Assembly: GCA_020832495.1 (NCBI GenBank)
Contig: JAFIEP010000004.1
Span: 1-64,000, forward strand
Length of the DNA: 64,000 bases
DNA from: Acidimicrobiia bacterium
GTDB taxonomy: Bacteria; Actinomycetota; Acidimicrobiia; Acidimicrobiales; Acidimicrobilacustridaceae
Reading direction: 5' to 3'
Part shown: positions 46,201 through 53,128 of the stretch, piece after piece
Numbering within the stretch: the first letter of the stretch is position 1
Layout: each line of letters starts with the position of its first letter
Notes under the pieces: model-generated
Databases searched by the model: none
Seen by the model: only the letters and a program-made list of their open reading frames with translations
Told to the model about the DNA's origin: nothing
Made by a program: the position numbers and the translations under genes

Positions 46201-47657
46201 GCGCTGCCCTGCCGGACCTCTTCCCCGGACCCGATGAGGGCTCTCCGTTGGGTGAGGTGTCGAGCACCGTCGGCACCATCACCACCGTGTTGAATGGCGC
46301 GGAATGCGTCTCGAGCGTGATGCCCGGGGGCCAGGCCATCGCGCCGGCGATCTCCATCGTCAACACCGTCTACGGCAACATCGCCACCGGCGCCGATCTC
46401 GTCGACGGGTGTCTGCCCCCTGACGACGAGCATCCGCGTCCGTTGCGCCCGGCGACCGCCGTCGACCCGAACCAGATCGTCGGGCCCACCGGCGTGGGTG
46501 AGGCGCGCACCATCGACGGCGAGGGCCCGTTGGCCTACCGCATCGATTTCGAGAACCTGCCCGACGCGGACGTTCCCGCGCTGTTCGTCACCATCGACGA
46601 CCACCTCGACCCGACCGTGTTCGACCTGTCAACGGTCCGCTTCGGGGCGGTCGAGTGGTACTGGTCGAAGGTCGGCTCCGGGGGGTCACCGTCGCTCGAT
46701 GCGACCGTGCCGGTGGGCGACGGCTCAGGCCTCCTGCTCGACGTGAGCGCTGAGGTGGTCGATCCGGCGACCGGGCACCTGCGTTGGGAGCTGACCACCG
46801 TCGATCCGACCACCGGGGGCTTCCCGATCGATCCGTTCGCTGGCTTCCTACCGCCCAATGACGAGGAGGGCCGCGGGGAGGGATCGGTGTGGTTCACCGT
46901 CGAACTCCTCGACCCGTTCGAAGGGCTCGTGGTGGAGAATCAGGCATCGATCGTGTTCGACTTCAACGACCCGATCGTCACCAACACGTGGTCGAACCTG
47001 GTCGACGCCACGCCGCCGGTGAGTTCGGTGAGCGGCGCTGCTGCGAACGAGATCTACGTCGACCTCGACATCGATGCCGTGGACGGTGCGTCGGGCATCG
47101 GCCGCATCGACTTGTGGGTGTGGGTCGACGACGGCCCGGCAACCCTCCTCGGTTCGTCGCGCTCCGCAACACCACGGCTGGTGGCCGAGCCCGGTCGGAC
47201 CTATCACTTCGCCAGCGCGGCGGTCGACGGCGTGGGCAACCGGGAAGATCCGCCGAGCGAGCCACACGCCAGCGTGGAGGTGAGTTCGTCGTTCCCTGAT
47301 GTGGGCGATACCCACCCGTTCGCCTTCCCCATCATGTGGATGGCTGCTGAAGGCATCACCGGCGGCTACGAGGACGGGACGTTCCGCCCGGCGGCGGCCA
47401 TCAGTCGTCAGGCGATGGCGGCGTTCTTGTACCGGTTGGCGGGGGAGCCGGAGTGGGTGCCGCCGGCGGCGAGTCCGTTCTCCGATGTGCCGACGTCACA
47501 CCCGTTCTACGCACCCGTCACGTGGATGGCCGAGCGTGGCATCACCGGCGGCTACGAGGACGGCACCTTCCGTCCCACGGCGGCCGTCACCCGCCAGGCC
47601 ATGGCGGCATTCCTCTACCGCTATGCCGACGGGCCCGTGCCGAGCATCGGCTCGTAG
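43293..47657 (+). CDS. Giant secreted protein: 14 Vgb-like propeller blades, Ig-like domains and C-terminal SLH repeats
   Basis: 1454 residues. After a signal peptide (hydrophobic core about 12-27) come 14 consecutive repeats of about 41 residues, each built as GPDGNLWFTN, SIGRITP, G; these span about residues 45-610 and resemble virginiamycin-B-lyase-type propellers. Two Ig-like beta regions and a domain with an ENQASIVFDFNDPIVTNTW segment follow. The C-terminus carries two S-layer-homology repeats (FPDVGDTHPF...ITGGYEDGTFRP and a second copy), which bind cell-wall polymers. It is therefore probably displayed on the cell surface; lyase activity is not implied. ATG 43293 has GGGAG and AGGTG upstream. 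Confidence 0.85.
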   Translation: MGTSDTRARSVSLIVVTALLATVIALAPPHQGATASALPVDIDLVATDVANPRSVALGPDGAVWFANYGRNSIGRVTVDGVHSVFVDERIDRPESIAAGPDGAVWFTNVGNDTIGRITLSGAVSSFDHHGIDRPGSITAGPDGNVWFTNSGGNSVGRITSSGVVSIFAGGGIARPEGITAGPDGNVWFANQENSSIGRIAPDGTIANFADENTRQPWDITAGPDGNLWFTNQEDNTIGRISPTGETWASESIFIAGVHGITAGPDGNVWFTNIFAGSIGRITPAGDITIFESPDVHWPWDIVAAPDGNLWFANTLQHSIGRITPTGEVTLSLGNNIREPGGVAVGAAGDLWFTNWGSDSIGRTTPKGLTDNFADEQISRPADITLGPDGNMWFTNHSGGSIGRITPSGELATFSDPGIVGPWGITAGPDGNLWFTNYAGGSVGRLSPDGSVATFAHPEIQLPRAITAGPDGNLWFANWANSSIGRVTPEGVITLFTDPDIVGPWGITAGPDGNLWFTNNSAPSIGRITPAGEVTTFPDSQILAARDITTGIDGSLWFTVWGTGSLGQMTTDGVFTRFTNPYMDGPSGIAAAADGSIWFTNSIGDSLGAIRPAADGVWVTPTTLTPSSSATLWLAGADGGVPVVRPGVEVWLRDDGVDVRQATVTSTSGATAVLAVDASDLVGTFDVVVVDPTLGERGPFGPVTFQDVSLSASPRQLSAASSATVTVWGAALGAGTDVRLVRTGEPARVATVAADDDERRLTATFDLSGAPLGTWTLEVDRPGRSVDDLGDVEVVEPVKPRLGVSVLDDVYRPGFPSRFRVLVSNPGNQDATGIPVAVAGLPEGTVIQSPESVSVSLDGSERATDLTELTYPNGDGTVTLPLVLSGIAAGDAQVIDLVVTLPLETVDEDVTVRGVVYSCTDSWQLDRSGMARGILSNECLGTIGNIVVDKLVDHVTSPLGACAGVASDLVGAALPDLFPGPDEGSPLGEVSSTVGTITTVLNGAECVSSVMPGGQAIAPAISIVNTVYGNIATGADLVDGCLPPDDEHPRPLRPATAVDPNQIVGPTGVGEARTIDGEGPLAYRIDFENLPDADVPALFVTIDDHLDPTVFDLSTVRFGAVEWYWSKVGSGGSPSLDATVPVGDGSGLLLDVSAEVVDPATGHLRWELTTVDPTTGGFPIDPFAGFLPPNDEEGRGEGSVWFTVELLDPFEGLVVENQASIVFDFNDPIVTNTWSNLVDATPPVSSVSGAAANEIYVDLDIDAVDGASGIGRIDLWVWVDDGPATLLGSSRSATPRLVAEPGRTYHFASAAVDGVGNREDPPSEPHASVEVSSSFPDVGDTHPFAFPIMWMAAEGITGGYEDGTFRPAAAISRQAMAAFLYRLAGEPEWVPPAASPFSDVPTSHPFYAPVTWMAERGITGGYEDGTFRPTAAVTRQAMAAFLYRYADGPVPSIGS
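44543..44842 (+). repeat. Exact 54-bp repeat between blades 10 and 12
   Basis: 44543-44596 and 44789-44842 are identical over 54 bp. The 246-bp offset equals two blades of 41 codons. Confidence 0.9.
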
Positions 47658-47676
47658 CGTCGGCTGGGCCATGCCT

Positions 47677-47709
47677 GCCCCGCACTCGAGCGGCTCGTTG
47701 GGGCGGGGC
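47677..47709 (+). terminator. Possible terminator stem after the SLH propeller gene
   Basis: A 7-bp GC stem (47677-47683 with 47703-47709) lies 19 bp after the stop. There is no clear U-tract, so the call is weak. Confidence 0.3.
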
Positions 47710-47757
47710 GGGAGTGGCCATCGGGAGTCCGGCGTACAACGCCGGCGGCACGGCGCG

Positions 47758-47946
47758 TCAGTGGCGATGGCGTAGGTCCCGCCAGCGCCACCGCGACCCG
47801 TCGAGGAGCAACTCGGGGTCGCCCGTCCACAGCGTCGCATCCTCAGCGACAGCGAGCGCGGCGCCGAATGCATCGGCGTACGCCATCGGGTGATCTGCCG
47901 TCAGGCGGGCCGCGTCGAGGACGAGGCGCTGGAATCGAGGAGTCAC
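47758..47946 (-). pseudogene. C-terminal fragment of a PIN-domain (VapC-like) toxin
   Basis: 62 residues that match only the second half of a PIN domain: a helix, the acidic motif MAYADAFGAALA and the strand-loop ATLWTGDPELL. The first catalytic Asp region of VapC is absent, so nuclease activity is unlikely. The frame begins with GTG 47946, overlapping the end of a short upstream frame. I read it as a decayed toxin; a short, still-translated protein cannot be excluded. Confidence 0.5.
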
Positions 47947-48050
47947 CGTACAGCTTCTCGGCGGCGATCGGCATCACGTTCCGCAGTCAGGAGATCCACG
48001 AGGGGTGATCCCTCGAAGCGGCCCCGCAAGGGACGCCGATTGCACCCTGG
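47943..48050 (-). pseudogene. Short remnant upstream of the PIN fragment (antitoxin tail or PIN N-terminus)
   Basis: An open frame of about 35 codons bounded by stops. It encodes LRGRFEGSPLVDLLTAERDA and a basic helix, then ends in TGA overlapping GTG 47946. The sequence reads like the tail of a small antitoxin; alternatively, SPLVDLL is the eroded first strand of the PIN domain. Too little remains to decide. Confidence 0.3.
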
Positions 48051-48150
48051 TCACCGCAGACCAACGCTTGAAGGCGGCGCCGATGATCACGTGCGCGGTC
48101 GAAGTCCTGCGACTGAACGCCGGGTAGCAGGTCCAAGCGGTGCGGCTGCG

Positions 48151-48552
48151 CTACTTGGTGAAGGTGGTTCGAACGATTCGCCCAGTGTCTCCGGCCAGCT
48201 CGCACTCATACGAGTACGTCGTGGCGATCAGCTCACCATCCCAGGTGATGCCTGTCCAACACTTCGCCGTGGCCTCTCCTGGAACCAGCTCGGCACGCCA
48301 CAGGACGTCACCAACCGGCGTGACCCGAAGCACGTTCCGGAACGGATGCCACGGTAGAACATCGTCGGGCCGGCGATCAGGGTCAAGGAGCACAACGGAG
48401 TCGCGTGAGCCCGGCACGGGCAGGCGTGTGATGACGAAGCCACCCTCGATCGTCGAGTACTGGTCACCTGGTAGGTCCGGCACGATCCACAGGATGACGC
48501 GGTTGCAGCGCTCGCGCTCAACATTCCCCCAGCGCAGTGTGGCGGTCACCAT
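48151..48552 (-). CDS. Hypothetical protein, beta-rich
   Basis: 133 residues with no signal peptide or membrane helix. The composition and alternating strands (VTPVGDVLWRAELV, KCWTGITWDGELIATTYSYE, TGRIVRTTFTK) look like a genuine folded protein. I have an impression of similar small actinobacterial hypotheticals but no function can be given. The first ATG (48552) has TGGAG immediately upstream, and GTG 48549 is the alternative. It lies among eroded genes but appears intact. Confidence 0.6.
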   Translation of the reverse strand: MVTATLRWGNVERERCNRVILWIVPDLPGDQYSTIEGGFVITRLPVPGSRDSVVLLDPDRRPDDVLPWHPFRNVLRVTPVGDVLWRAELVPGEATAKCWTGITWDGELIATTYSYECELAGDTGRIVRTTFTK

Positions 48553-48589
48553 CTCCAGCCGTTCGCTGTCGGACTCGCCCGGCGCGAAG

Positions 48590-48664
48590 ATGCGGATCGT
48601 GGTTCGTCAGATGGAAGCGTCGGACTTCGGGTGGGCAGCAGCGCTGATGCAGCAGCGCCGAGAG
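48590..48664 (+). repeat. 75-bp dispersed repeat, copy 1 (start of the GNAT gene)
   Basis: Matches 50374-50448 in the same orientation with six mismatches. Confidence 0.9.
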
Positions 48665-49309
48665 CACTACGCGGGATTCTCACCCGTCCTGTGGCGTCCC
48701 GCTACGGGCGTGGTGGACATCCACGCCCGGTTCATGGAGGCGGCAGCGGCGAGCGAAGACGCAGTGGCGTTGCGGACCGATCACGGTTTCGTGCTCGCCA
48801 TTCCCCAAGATGGCCGGTTCTTTGTCGACGACTTCGCCGTCGACGACGACATGCTGTGGTCGACCGACGGTCAAGAACTCCTGATGGCCTGCTGGCGGGC
48901 AGCACGTTCATCTGGGCAGTCCGTCGTGCGGGTCGTCACGGCTCGCCGCGACGAGCCGAAGCGCACGATGCTGTCCGAGGCCGGCCTGGCGGTGGTGGCG
49001 CGATGGTGGGTGAAAGAGCTGACACCCCAGGGCGAACCGGCAACCTGGGGACCGGTCACTATGGGCGACGTCGAGGCGCTCGTGGTACCGGCACCTCCGG
49101 TGTATGACCCCGGCGGGCCGGTCTGTGCGCTCGGCGATGTTGAGCCCGAGCGGGCGATCGTGGCGGCGGAGGCCGCCGCGAGAGCCGGTGCAGTGCTCGC
49201 GATCGTGGCACGCGACGGGTCGCCCGGCGACGCTCCTGCCGCCGAACCGCACCTGGAAGCCGCTGGATTTCACAACCCGTCCGAGTTCTATGAGGGTGCA
49301 CCCACGTAG
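48590..49309 (+). CDS. GNAT-like N-acetyltransferase family protein
   Basis: 239 residues. The opening VVRQMEASDFGWAAALMQQRREHYAGFSPVLWRP is typical of GNAT-like acetyltransferases. The central region has FVLAIPQDGRFFVDDFAVDDD, the usual beta4-beta5 region. The later part, with a possible degenerate second domain, keeps acetyltransferase character (EPHLEAAGFHNPSEFY). No clear Q/RxxGxG/A pyrophosphate loop is visible, so activity is uncertain. The first 75 bp are repeated at 50374-50448. Confidence 0.65.
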   Translation: MRIVVRQMEASDFGWAAALMQQRREHYAGFSPVLWRPATGVVDIHARFMEAAAASEDAVALRTDHGFVLAIPQDGRFFVDDFAVDDDMLWSTDGQELLMACWRAARSSGQSVVRVVTARRDEPKRTMLSEAGLAVVARWWVKELTPQGEPATWGPVTMGDVEALVVPAPPVYDPGGPVCALGDVEPERAIVAAEAAARAGAVLAIVARDGSPGDAPAAEPHLEAAGFHNPSEFYEGAPT

Positions 49310-49404
49310 CGGGAGTGGCGACCACCCCCGAACGCCGGGAGAGCGTGCGGATCGCCGGTGCCCGAGTGCGAGACGAGCCGAGCCGAGCCGCCAGCGCGCT
49401 GTCC

Positions 49405-49410
49405 TACCGT
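49405..49410 (+). promoter_or_regulatory. Putative -10 box of the disrupted small gene
   Basis: TACCGT, 6 nt before GTG 49417. Confidence 0.35.
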
Positions 49411-49416
49411 TGCCCT

Positions 49417-49707
49417 GTGGCCACCAGCGACGAGATCATCACCTCCTTGCGGCGCCCGGCGCCCGGCGCCCGGCGCCCGGCGTCCGGCGAGCTTGGGCAC
49501 GGGTGTTGAGACGGCATCCCCGACGATGTGCCTGTCCGGGAGGACACCACCCGGGTTCTCGACGACGAGGAGTTGGTTGCCTCATGTCGCCGGGTGTGGT
49601 TGTTCGTGCGCCTACGAGCGATGGACCGCCGCTTCGACGGTTGGGATCAGCCGCTGGATCTCGTCCAGCTCGTCATGACGCGCGCCGAGCCACCGATCTG
49701 CCTCTGA
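49417..49707 (+). pseudogene. Small gene interrupted by an in-frame stop and a 7-bp repeat array
   Basis: GTG 49417 opens MATSDEIITSLRR, runs through an array of GGCGCCC repeats and stops at TGA 49507-49509. The same frame then continues from 49510 to TGA 49705-49707 with convincing protein sequence (VREDTTRVLDDEELVASCRR, then VWLFVRLRAMDRRFDGWDQP). One original protein of about 95 residues broken by a nonsense codon would explain this. A separate 59-residue gene starting at GTG 49528 is the alternative. The family is unknown. Confidence 0.4.
49451..49485 (+). repeat. Five tandem 7-bp units
   Basis: Four perfect GGCGCCC units and a fifth with one change. Because 7 is not a multiple of 3, each gain or loss shifts the reading frame. 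Confidence 0.9.
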
Positions 49708-49737
49708 CGCCTGCCCACCCCCCTATCCGCCGGGTCA

Positions 49738-50061
49738 TCAGCAGTCGACGGCGACCGAGAGGGCGTTGCAGACCTCCCGCATCCGGTCGTCGCTGAGCCG
49801 TCCCAGACGATCGACGAGCACGCCGAGTGACACGCTCTCCACCGAGTCGAGGTTGACCGAGCACACCTTCGGGACGGGATCCAGCTGGGGATCGAGCACC
49901 ACCTCACTCGGCAGGTGGCGGATCGTTGTCGTGCACGGAGCGATGAGGGCTCGGCCGAGGCGGGGGATCGCCACGTCGCGACTGAGGACGACGACGGGCC
50001 GGCGACCGATGTCGGGCAGTTCGCACCACCACAGCTCCCCTCGACGGGGGTGGTCGCTCAC
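49738..50061 (-). CDS. MazF/PemK-like toxin
   Basis: 107 residues, normal MazF length. The N-terminal [24 protein letters not shown] and the following [10 protein letters not shown] strand match the MazF/PemK endoribonuclease fold, which cleaves mRNA or other RNA at short motifs. GTG 50061 overlaps the antitoxin stop by 4 bp (GTGA). It forms an apparently intact toxin-antitoxin pair amid decayed genes. Confidence 0.85.
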   Translation of the reverse strand: MSDHPRRGELWWCELPDIGRRPVVVLSRDVAIPRLGRALIAPCTTTIRHLPSEVVLDPQLDPVPKVCSVNLDSVESVSLGVLVDRLGRLSDDRMREVCNALSVAVDC

Positions 50062-50294
50062 GATGAACCGGCAGCGGCGCGGAACGACGCGAGGTTGCCC
50101 CACTCGTCCGGTTCGTGGAGGGGCCTCTCGTCGTAGGCGGCATAGGCGAGATCGACTTCAGCGCGCCGGTGCTGCGCGAGGAGCGCGGTGAGCGCCTGAT
50201 CCAACAGCGCCGCATCGGAGGTCGCCGCGGTCACCTTTCGAGCCTCGCTGAGCAGGCCATCGTCAACGGTCGTACTCACGCGTATGCGAGCCAT
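50058..50294 (-). CDS. Antitoxin of the MazF-like toxin (ribbon-helix-helix type)
   Basis: 78 residues. An N-terminal [19 protein letters not shown] strand-helix looks like a ribbon-helix-helix DNA-binding module. The acidic C-terminal half ([20 protein letters not shown]) would wrap the toxin. The gene precedes and overlaps the toxin gene in the usual order. An inverted repeat directly before ATG 50294 is a candidate autoregulatory operator. Confidence 0.8.
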   Translation of the reverse strand: MARIRVSTTVDDGLLSEARKVTAATSDAALLDQALTALLAQHRRAEVDLAYAAYDERPLHEPDEWGNLASFRAAAGSS

Positions 50295-50308
50295 GGCATG
50301 ACTATGCC
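50295..50308. promoter_or_regulatory. Inverted repeat before the antitoxin gene
   Basis: GGCAT and ATGCC arms (50295-50299, 50304-50308) surround 4 nt and abut ATG 50294, a likely autoregulation site. A minus-strand CATAGT nearby may be part of the -10. Confidence 0.4.
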
Positions 50309-50373
50309 ACTATGGCGCGGTGGTGGCAACGCCCACCCCCAGCGGTTCGCTGGCGAAGTTGCCGAGCGCGCGG

Positions 50374-50448
50374 GTGCGGGTCGTGGTTCGTCAGATGGAA
50401 GTGTTGGACTTCGGGTGGGCAGCAGCGCTGATGCGGCAGCGCCGACAG
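50374..50448 (+). pseudogene. Duplicated N-terminal fragment of the GNAT gene (75-bp repeat, copy 2)
   Basis: GTG 50374 opens VVRQMEVLDFGWAAALMRQRR, which is 92% identical in DNA to the start of the GNAT gene at 48590. Similarity stops after 25 codons, and what follows belongs to an unrelated gene on the other strand. Confidence 0.75.
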
Positions 50449-50461
50449 CCTGGGCACCAGC

Positions 50462-50930
50462 TCAGGGCGCCTCGGGCGCGAGGTCGGCTCCGGACCGCGC
50501 CACCTCGGTGCCGAGCACGGCATCGACGGCGGCATCGAGTTCCTCCCCGAGGGTCGAGGCAGTCGCGCCCTCCGAGCATGCCGGCAATGGCCAACGATGT
50601 GATGCCGTGGTTGATGGCCCACAGTCGGACCGCCAGCCGCTCGGGATCGCCGCGCGGGTCGTGCAGGACGCCGGTGTCGACGGCCTGCTTGGTGGCCTCG
50701 ATCAGGACCTCGGCGCCGGCCAGCGCCGCCTGGCGGTCGGCGTCGGTCGGCTCGAAGCTCGGGTCGGGTCGCTCGAACATCACGACGTAGAGCGCCGGCT
50801 GGGCCAAGGCTGCGTCCTGGTAGGCGTGGCCCAGCGCACGCAGTCGGGTGCCGGGGTCGAGATCGGCCGGGACGCTGTCCAGCCAGGTGTGGAGTCGGGT
50901 GAACCCCTCGCGATGCACTACCAGGCTCGA
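50462..50930 (-). pseudogene. TetR regulator lacking its DNA-binding domain, with a frameshift
   Basis: Only the C-terminal ligand-binding half is left. The sequence FTRLHTWLDSVPADLDPGTR, then LGHAYQDAALAQPALYVVMF and LAVRLWAINHGITSLAIAGML, is typical of TetR C-terminal domains. The helix-turn-helix half is missing upstream of about 50930. After the LAIAGML segment (about 50570) the reading continues sensibly only in another frame (TLGEELDAAVDAVLGTEVAR) down to TGA at 50462-50464, so there is also a frameshift. Confidence 0.7.
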
Positions 50931-50935
50931 CTCGC

Positions 50936-51136
50936 GACGGTGCCCCCGAGGGCGAGGGGTGGCTCGTCGGGTTCGTCCACGACGCCAGCACCGACCGCTT
51001 CGAGTTGGTGGCGATCGACACCACCGATGTGGCCGCTGGTCCGGTCGCCCGCGTGCACCTGCCGGTCCGGGTGCCGACCGGCTTCCACGGGAACTGGGTC
51101 CCCGACACCGCGCTGGCGGACTCCTCGCTCCGCTGA
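50936..51136 (+). pseudogene. C-terminal fragment of a carotenoid oxygenase
   Basis: 66 residues matching the end of carotenoid cleavage dioxygenases: GEGWLVGFVHDASTDRFELV, then ARVHLPVRVPTGFHGNWVPD with the conserved iron-ligand His of the FHG motif. The N-terminal six-sevenths of a normal gene (about 450 residues) are missing. It stands back-to-back with the truncated TetR gene only 5 bp away. Confidence 0.75.
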
Positions 51137-51191
51137 CACCACGGGGCCCGCTCGGCCGACGATGGTCGACGTCCTCCGAGTGGTCGTGCGC

Positions 51192-51197
51192 TAGCGT
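51192..51197 (+). promoter_or_regulatory. Putative -10 box of the gene at 51204
   Basis: TAGCGT, 6 nt before GTG 51204. Confidence 0.45.
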
Positions 51198-51203
51198 CGG
51201 AGC

Positions 51204-51641
51204 GTGCCTACCTGGCTGATCGTCCTCATCGTGGTCATCGTGCTCGGCGTCGTCGCGCTGGTGGTCGCCAACCCGATGCTCCGCAAGAAGGAGAGCGCCG
51301 CCGCCGGCCTGGCCAAGGCGGAACTGGGGGACGAGGAGCCGGAGATCATCGAGGCGCGGGCCGTCGGGTTCGGCACCGACGCCGACGGTGACCCCGATCT
51401 CAAGGGGATGGGGGTGCTGGCTGCGAACTCCAGCCGCATCGTGTTCGTCAAGTGGGCGCCGCAACAGATCCTCACCATCGACCGAGCCTCGGTGGTCGAG
51501 GTCCGGTCCCCGGTCGAGAACGTCGAGGATGCCAACAAGGCCATGATCGAGATCGTTCACCAGCGCGACGGTGAGCAGGTGGTGGCGTCCTTCCGGGTCC
51601 CCGAACCGACCTATTGGCTCACCACACTCTCGGTGGACTGA
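51204..51641 (+). CDS. Hypothetical membrane-anchored protein
   Basis: 145 residues. A single N-terminal membrane helix (about 4-22, LIVLIVVIVLGVVALVV) is followed by a soluble beta-rich domain of about 110 residues (RAVGFGTDADGDPDLKGMGVL, SRIVFVKWAPQQILTIDRAS). The arrangement suggests a cytoplasmic or outer-face domain tethered to the membrane. No family recognised. The stop lies 6 bp from that of the convergent WS/DGAT gene. Confidence 0.7.
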   Translation: MPTWLIVLIVVIVLGVVALVVANPMLRKKESAAAGLAKAELGDEEPEIIEARAVGFGTDADGDPDLKGMGVLAANSSRIVFVKWAPQQILTIDRASVVEVRSPVENVEDANKAMIEIVHQRDGEQVVASFRVPEPTYWLTTLSVD

Positions 51642-51647
51642 GTCGAC

Positions 51648-53051
51648 TCAGACCAGGGCCAGCACCTCGTCGAAGCCCTCCTGCAGACATTCGACGAAGG
51701 TGTCGCCGTCGGGGATGGCGGCGGGGTCCATGGTGATGCCCACGTTCACGTCGCTCTCACACGACAGCAGGACGATGTTGGTGGCCGCACCCGTCATGGG
51801 CCCGAAGGCGTACTGGCGCAGCATGCGCGCCCCGCACACGTAGACGGGGATCGGTGGGCCGGGCACGTTCGAGGTCACGAAGTCGATGCCCTTCAGCATC
51901 GAGCCGAACAACGCCGTGGTGGCCGTGGCCGGGAGTCGGTTGAGGAGATTGGCCAGTGGTTCGGTGAGCCCCAGCGCCGGCTCGGCCCGGTAGCGCTCCA
52001 CCAACTCGCGGATGTCGTTCATCCGACGGATCGGGTCCTCGGTGCCCACGGGCACGCCGAAGCGCGCCGGCGCGAACCGGTTTCCGGCGAGGTGGGCGCT
52101 GCGCTCGGTGCGCACATTGATGGGCATGGTCATGCGGAGCTGCTCCACGGGCTGGCCGTGGTGTTCGTGGTACCGCCGGAGGCCCCCGGTCACCGCGGCC
52201 ACGAAGGCGTCGTTGAGCTTGCCGCTCACCAGCTTCGAGGCGCGCTTGAGGTCGTCGAGGGGCACCGTCAGGCTGTCGAGGTGCACGCTGAGGGACCGGT
52301 CCCGCATGAGTGGGCTCATGGGCTCCACCGCCGGGCGCAGGACGCGGGCCACCGAGTCGAGGGTGCGCAGGGCCGAGGTCCCGACGCCGACGGGGTCGTT
52401 GGTCAACCGACCGAGGTTGCTCGCCGCGGAGGCGGCCACGTCGAGCGCTGAGCGGGCCTGTCGCTCCGACTCCCACCACAGCGCGTCGCGCCAGCGTGCG
52501 GCCTCGGTCAACGAGCGAGCCGTCGGCGCCGGCGGCAGATCGGGCTCGGTTCCGGGCTCGGCCTCGAGATCGAGCAACTCCATCTGGAGCTTCACGCCAC
52601 CCACGCCGTCGGTGATCGAGTGGTGCACCTTACCGATGAGCGCAGCGCCACCATCCTCGAGACCTTCCACGATGGTGAACTCCCACAGGGGGCGGGCGCG
52701 ATCGAACCCCTGCATGGCGATGGGTTCAGCGATCTCGAAGACGTCGCGCAGCGTCCCTGGTCCGGGGACCCGCATCCAGCGGAGGTGGTAGTGGAGATCG
52801 AAGTTGGGGTCCACCTCCCATCGGGGCGGCGCGATCGACAGGGGATGCCCGAGTACACGCTGGCGCAGTCGGGGGACCTGACGGGTGACCCGCTCCATGC
52901 GCCGGGTGAGCCGATCTCGTGGCGGCGCGTGGTCGAACACCATGACCATCACGATGGTGCTCCGCAGCAGGGGATCCTTCTCGATGCGCCACATGAGCGC
53001 GTCGGCATCGCTCATGCGAGCCTCGAAGATGATGTCCAGTCCGTCGTCCAC
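51648..53051 (-). CDS. Wax ester synthase / diacylglycerol acyltransferase
   Basis: 467 residues with the catalytic HHSITDG motif (His143-His144, Asp148) in the condensation-domain-like N-terminal half. The second conserved block near NDAFVAAVTGGLRRYHEHHG and an NVRTER segment are also present. WS/DGAT enzymes esterify long-chain alcohols or diacylglycerol with acyl-CoA, forming storage lipids, as is common in actinobacteria. GTG 53051 is used; an internal ATG 36 nt later (before SDADALMW, a usual family start) is equally plausible. Confidence 0.92.
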   Translation of the reverse strand: MDDGLDIIFEARMSDADALMWRIEKDPLLRSTIVMVMVFDHAPPRDRLTRRMERVTRQVPRLRQRVLGHPLSIAPPRWEVDPNFDLHYHLRWMRVPGPGTLRDVFEIAEPIAMQGFDRARPLWEFTIVEGLEDGGAALIGKVHHSITDGVGGVKLQMELLDLEAEPGTEPDLPPAPTARSLTEAARWRDALWWESERQARSALDVAASAASNLGRLTNDPVGVGTSALRTLDSVARVLRPAVEPMSPLMRDRSLSVHLDSLTVPLDDLKRASKLVSGKLNDAFVAAVTGGLRRYHEHHGQPVEQLRMTMPINVRTERSAHLAGNRFAPARFGVPVGTEDPIRRMNDIRELVERYRAEPALGLTEPLANLLNRLPATATTALFGSMLKGIDFVTSNVPGPPIPVYVCGARMLRQYAFGPMTGAATNIVLLSCESDVNVGITMDPAAIPDGDTFVECLQEGFDEVLALV

Positions 53052-53128
53052 CGATCACGCTCCACGTCGTCGGTCGTGCTCGACCAGCCGTGGCGCGACG
53101 CTACCTCGCTGGGCGGGGACGCACCCGT

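Noticed and set aside
47658-51191. Integrated phage or insertion sequence as the cause of the eroded strip
   Set aside because: No transposase, integrase, terminal inverted repeats or phage structural genes were found.
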